Source: Chryseobacterium sp. Leaf404
Lineage (GTDB): Bacteria; Bacteroidota; Bacteroidia; Flavobacteriales; Weeksellaceae
Assembly: GCF_001424145.1 (NCBI RefSeq)
Contig: NZ_LMQM01000013.1
Span: 124,001 to 188,000, forward strand
Reading direction: 5' to 3'
Length of the DNA stretch: 64,000 bases
Part shown: positions 63,123-64,000 of the stretch, in pieces
Layout: each line of letters starts with the position of its first letter
Numbering within the stretch: the first letter of the stretch is position 1
Notes under the pieces: model-generated
Told to the model about the DNA's origin: nothing
Seen by the model: only the letters and a program-made list of their open reading frames with translations
Database searches by the model: none
Program-made: the position numbers and the translations under genes

Positions 63123-63707
63123 ATGAATCAACTAATAAAAAAATACTCTCAATATGTTGAAGCGGGCTGCGATGAAGTTGGCCGTGGATGTCTCTGCGGA
63201 CCGGTGGTAGCAGCTGCAGTAATTATTGATGAAACTTTTGAGCAGAATCTTATTGACGATTCTAAAAAATTAAATTTAAAAACAAGGTTGGATCTTGATG
63301 CCTATATAAAAGATCATGTGAAGTGCTACGCCATTCATGAACTTCCACCATCCTATATTGATGAGCATAATATTCTTAATTCGAGTATTCATGCTATGCA
63401 TGGAGCTTTAGATAAGTTAACAGTCAGGCCTGAGTTTATTTTGGTGGACGGAAATAAGTTTTATCCTTACAATTTTATTCCTCACGAATGTATTGTAAAA
63501 GGAGACTCAAAAATTTTAGCCATTGCTGCTGCATCCATTCTGGCAAAAAATTACCGTGACCTCTTAATGATGCGATTACATGAAGAGTATCCCGAATATG
63601 GATGGAATACGAATTTCGGGTACGCCACAAAACATCATCAGAAAGCGTTGATTCAACATGGTCCAACTCTGCATCACAGAAAGTCTTTCAGACTGAAATA
63701 CGATTGA
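63123..63707 (+). CDS. rnhB: Ribonuclease HII
   Basis: Removes ribonucleotides from DNA-RNA duplexes. 194 residues. AGCDEVGRGCLCGPVVAAAV contains the first catalytic Asp-Glu pair (D18, E19 in CDEVGRG), the middle acidic residue is in LVDGNKF, and the last in KGDSKI. The family GRG block is intact. Own promoter box; convergent to yidC with a shared terminator. Confidence 0.95.
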   Translation: MNQLIKKYSQYVEAGCDEVGRGCLCGPVVAAAVIIDETFEQNLIDDSKKLNLKTRLDLDAYIKDHVKCYAIHELPPSYIDEHNILNSSIHAMHGALDKLTVRPEFILVDGNKFYPYNFIPHECIVKGDSKILAIAAASILAKNYRDLLMMRLHEEYPEYGWNTNFGYATKHHQKALIQHGPTLHHRKSFRLKYD

Positions 63708-63777
63708 TTGTTTGATTAATTTAACATTAACAAATTATAAAGCCAACGGAAATTATTTAAACAGATTACAAATAAAA

Positions 63778-63805
63778 AATGAGAAGCATCATTCTGCTTC
63801 TCATT
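63778..63805. terminator. Bidirectional terminator between rnhB and yidC
   Basis: AATGAGAAGCA (63778-63788) pairs exactly with TGCTTCTCATT (63795-63805). Confidence 0.9.
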
Positions 63806-63831
63806 ATATTTTAAATGGTTTGTAAAAACCT

Positions 63832-64000
63832 CTATTTCTTTCTGGATCCCTGCTGACCCTGAGCTTTTTGCTGCTCCTGAGCTTTTTCCATCATTTCACG
63901 CATTCTCTTCTGGAATTTGCTTTCGGTTTTAGGCTTTTCTTTGTTCGCCTGAATCTGTGCATGAATTTTCTTTTCATCTAAGATCAGATATTTAATCACT
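63832..64000 (-). CDS. yidC: YidC/Oxa1-family membrane insertase, C-terminal end
   Basis: The last 55 codons of a minus-strand gene whose body lies beyond the window. The visible tail reads LILDEKKIHAQIQANKEKPK ... KFQKRMREMMEKAQEQQKAQGQQGSRKK, the charged coiled tail typical of flavobacterial YidC (IDEDKIHAKIQEHKKKPKKKSKFQ pattern). YidC inserts inner-membrane proteins. Assignment rests on the tail only, so it is less certain than for the complete genes. Confidence 0.7.
   Translation of the reverse strand, partial: VIKYLILDEKKIHAQIQANKEKPKTESKFQKRMREMMEKAQEQQKAQGQQGSRKK

Overview
The window is a chromosomal segment of a Flavobacteriia-type Bacteroidota, most like Chryseobacterium or a close relative in the Weeksellaceae. 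Evidence: SusC/SusD pair, TamB beside a TamA-like lipoprotein (TamL), TAnnTTTG promoter boxes, low GC, ATG starts with weak Shine-Dalgarno sequences, and short heptamer-phased intergenic repeats. No rRNA is present. One tRNA (Gln-TTG) is seen.

Region 1 (1-18.6 kb) is core genome: HMG-CoA reductase (partial), a radical-SAM/DUF4130 DNA-repair pair, pfkA-gapA, a PAS-LuxR regulator, an MpaB-type oxygenase, recA, htpG, an alkyltransferase-like protein lacking the catalytic Cys, an SDR dehydrogenase, an acyltransferase, a deoxyhypusine-synthase homologue, an outer-membrane barrel, arfB and menE. Intergenic gaps carry several repeat families, and one heptamer run sits in frame inside menE.

Region 2 (18.7-30.8 kb) is an accessory island. 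It starts at tRNA-Gln, where a large serine recombinase gene runs antisense into the tRNA. It carries a small operon of unknown genes, an HTH regulator, a 1037-residue fused SIR2-APAZ-MID-PIWI protein (a SPARSA-type short prokaryotic Argonaute defence system in one chain), a MobV-type relaxase, a 541-aa unknown protein, and an AbiEii-type toxin pseudogene that has lost its nucleotidyltransferase core, followed by a DUF6922-like gene.

Region 3 (31.1-45.5 kb) is the most unusual part. A 20-bp element, identical in five copies, lies a fixed distance (11 bp in four copies, 9 bp in one) upstream of a TAnnTTTG box before an M15 peptidase, a patatin phospholipase, a tail-fibre-like protein (two copies) and a 1367-aa unknown protein. 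A sixth, perfectly palindromic variant (CGACA-N5-TGTCG) precedes a WYL-domain regulator, again with 11-bp spacing. Two of the promoters are followed by homologous ~240-nt leaders, each encoding a conserved tiny peptide. Downstream of the 1367-aa gene lie an 864-aa toxin-like protein with a C-terminal HENVH zincin motif and a small putative immunity gene. I infer a WYL-controlled, tail-fibre/toxin regulon that lacks any structural phage or contractile-injection genes.

Region 4 (45.5-47.8 kb) is a decayed boundary: a cassette-like gene with an internal stop and a frameshifted resolvase. Region 5 (47.8-64 kb) returns to core genome: tamB-tamL, a BrkB/YihY membrane protein, argS, a susD-susC pair, rnhB and the 3' end of yidC.
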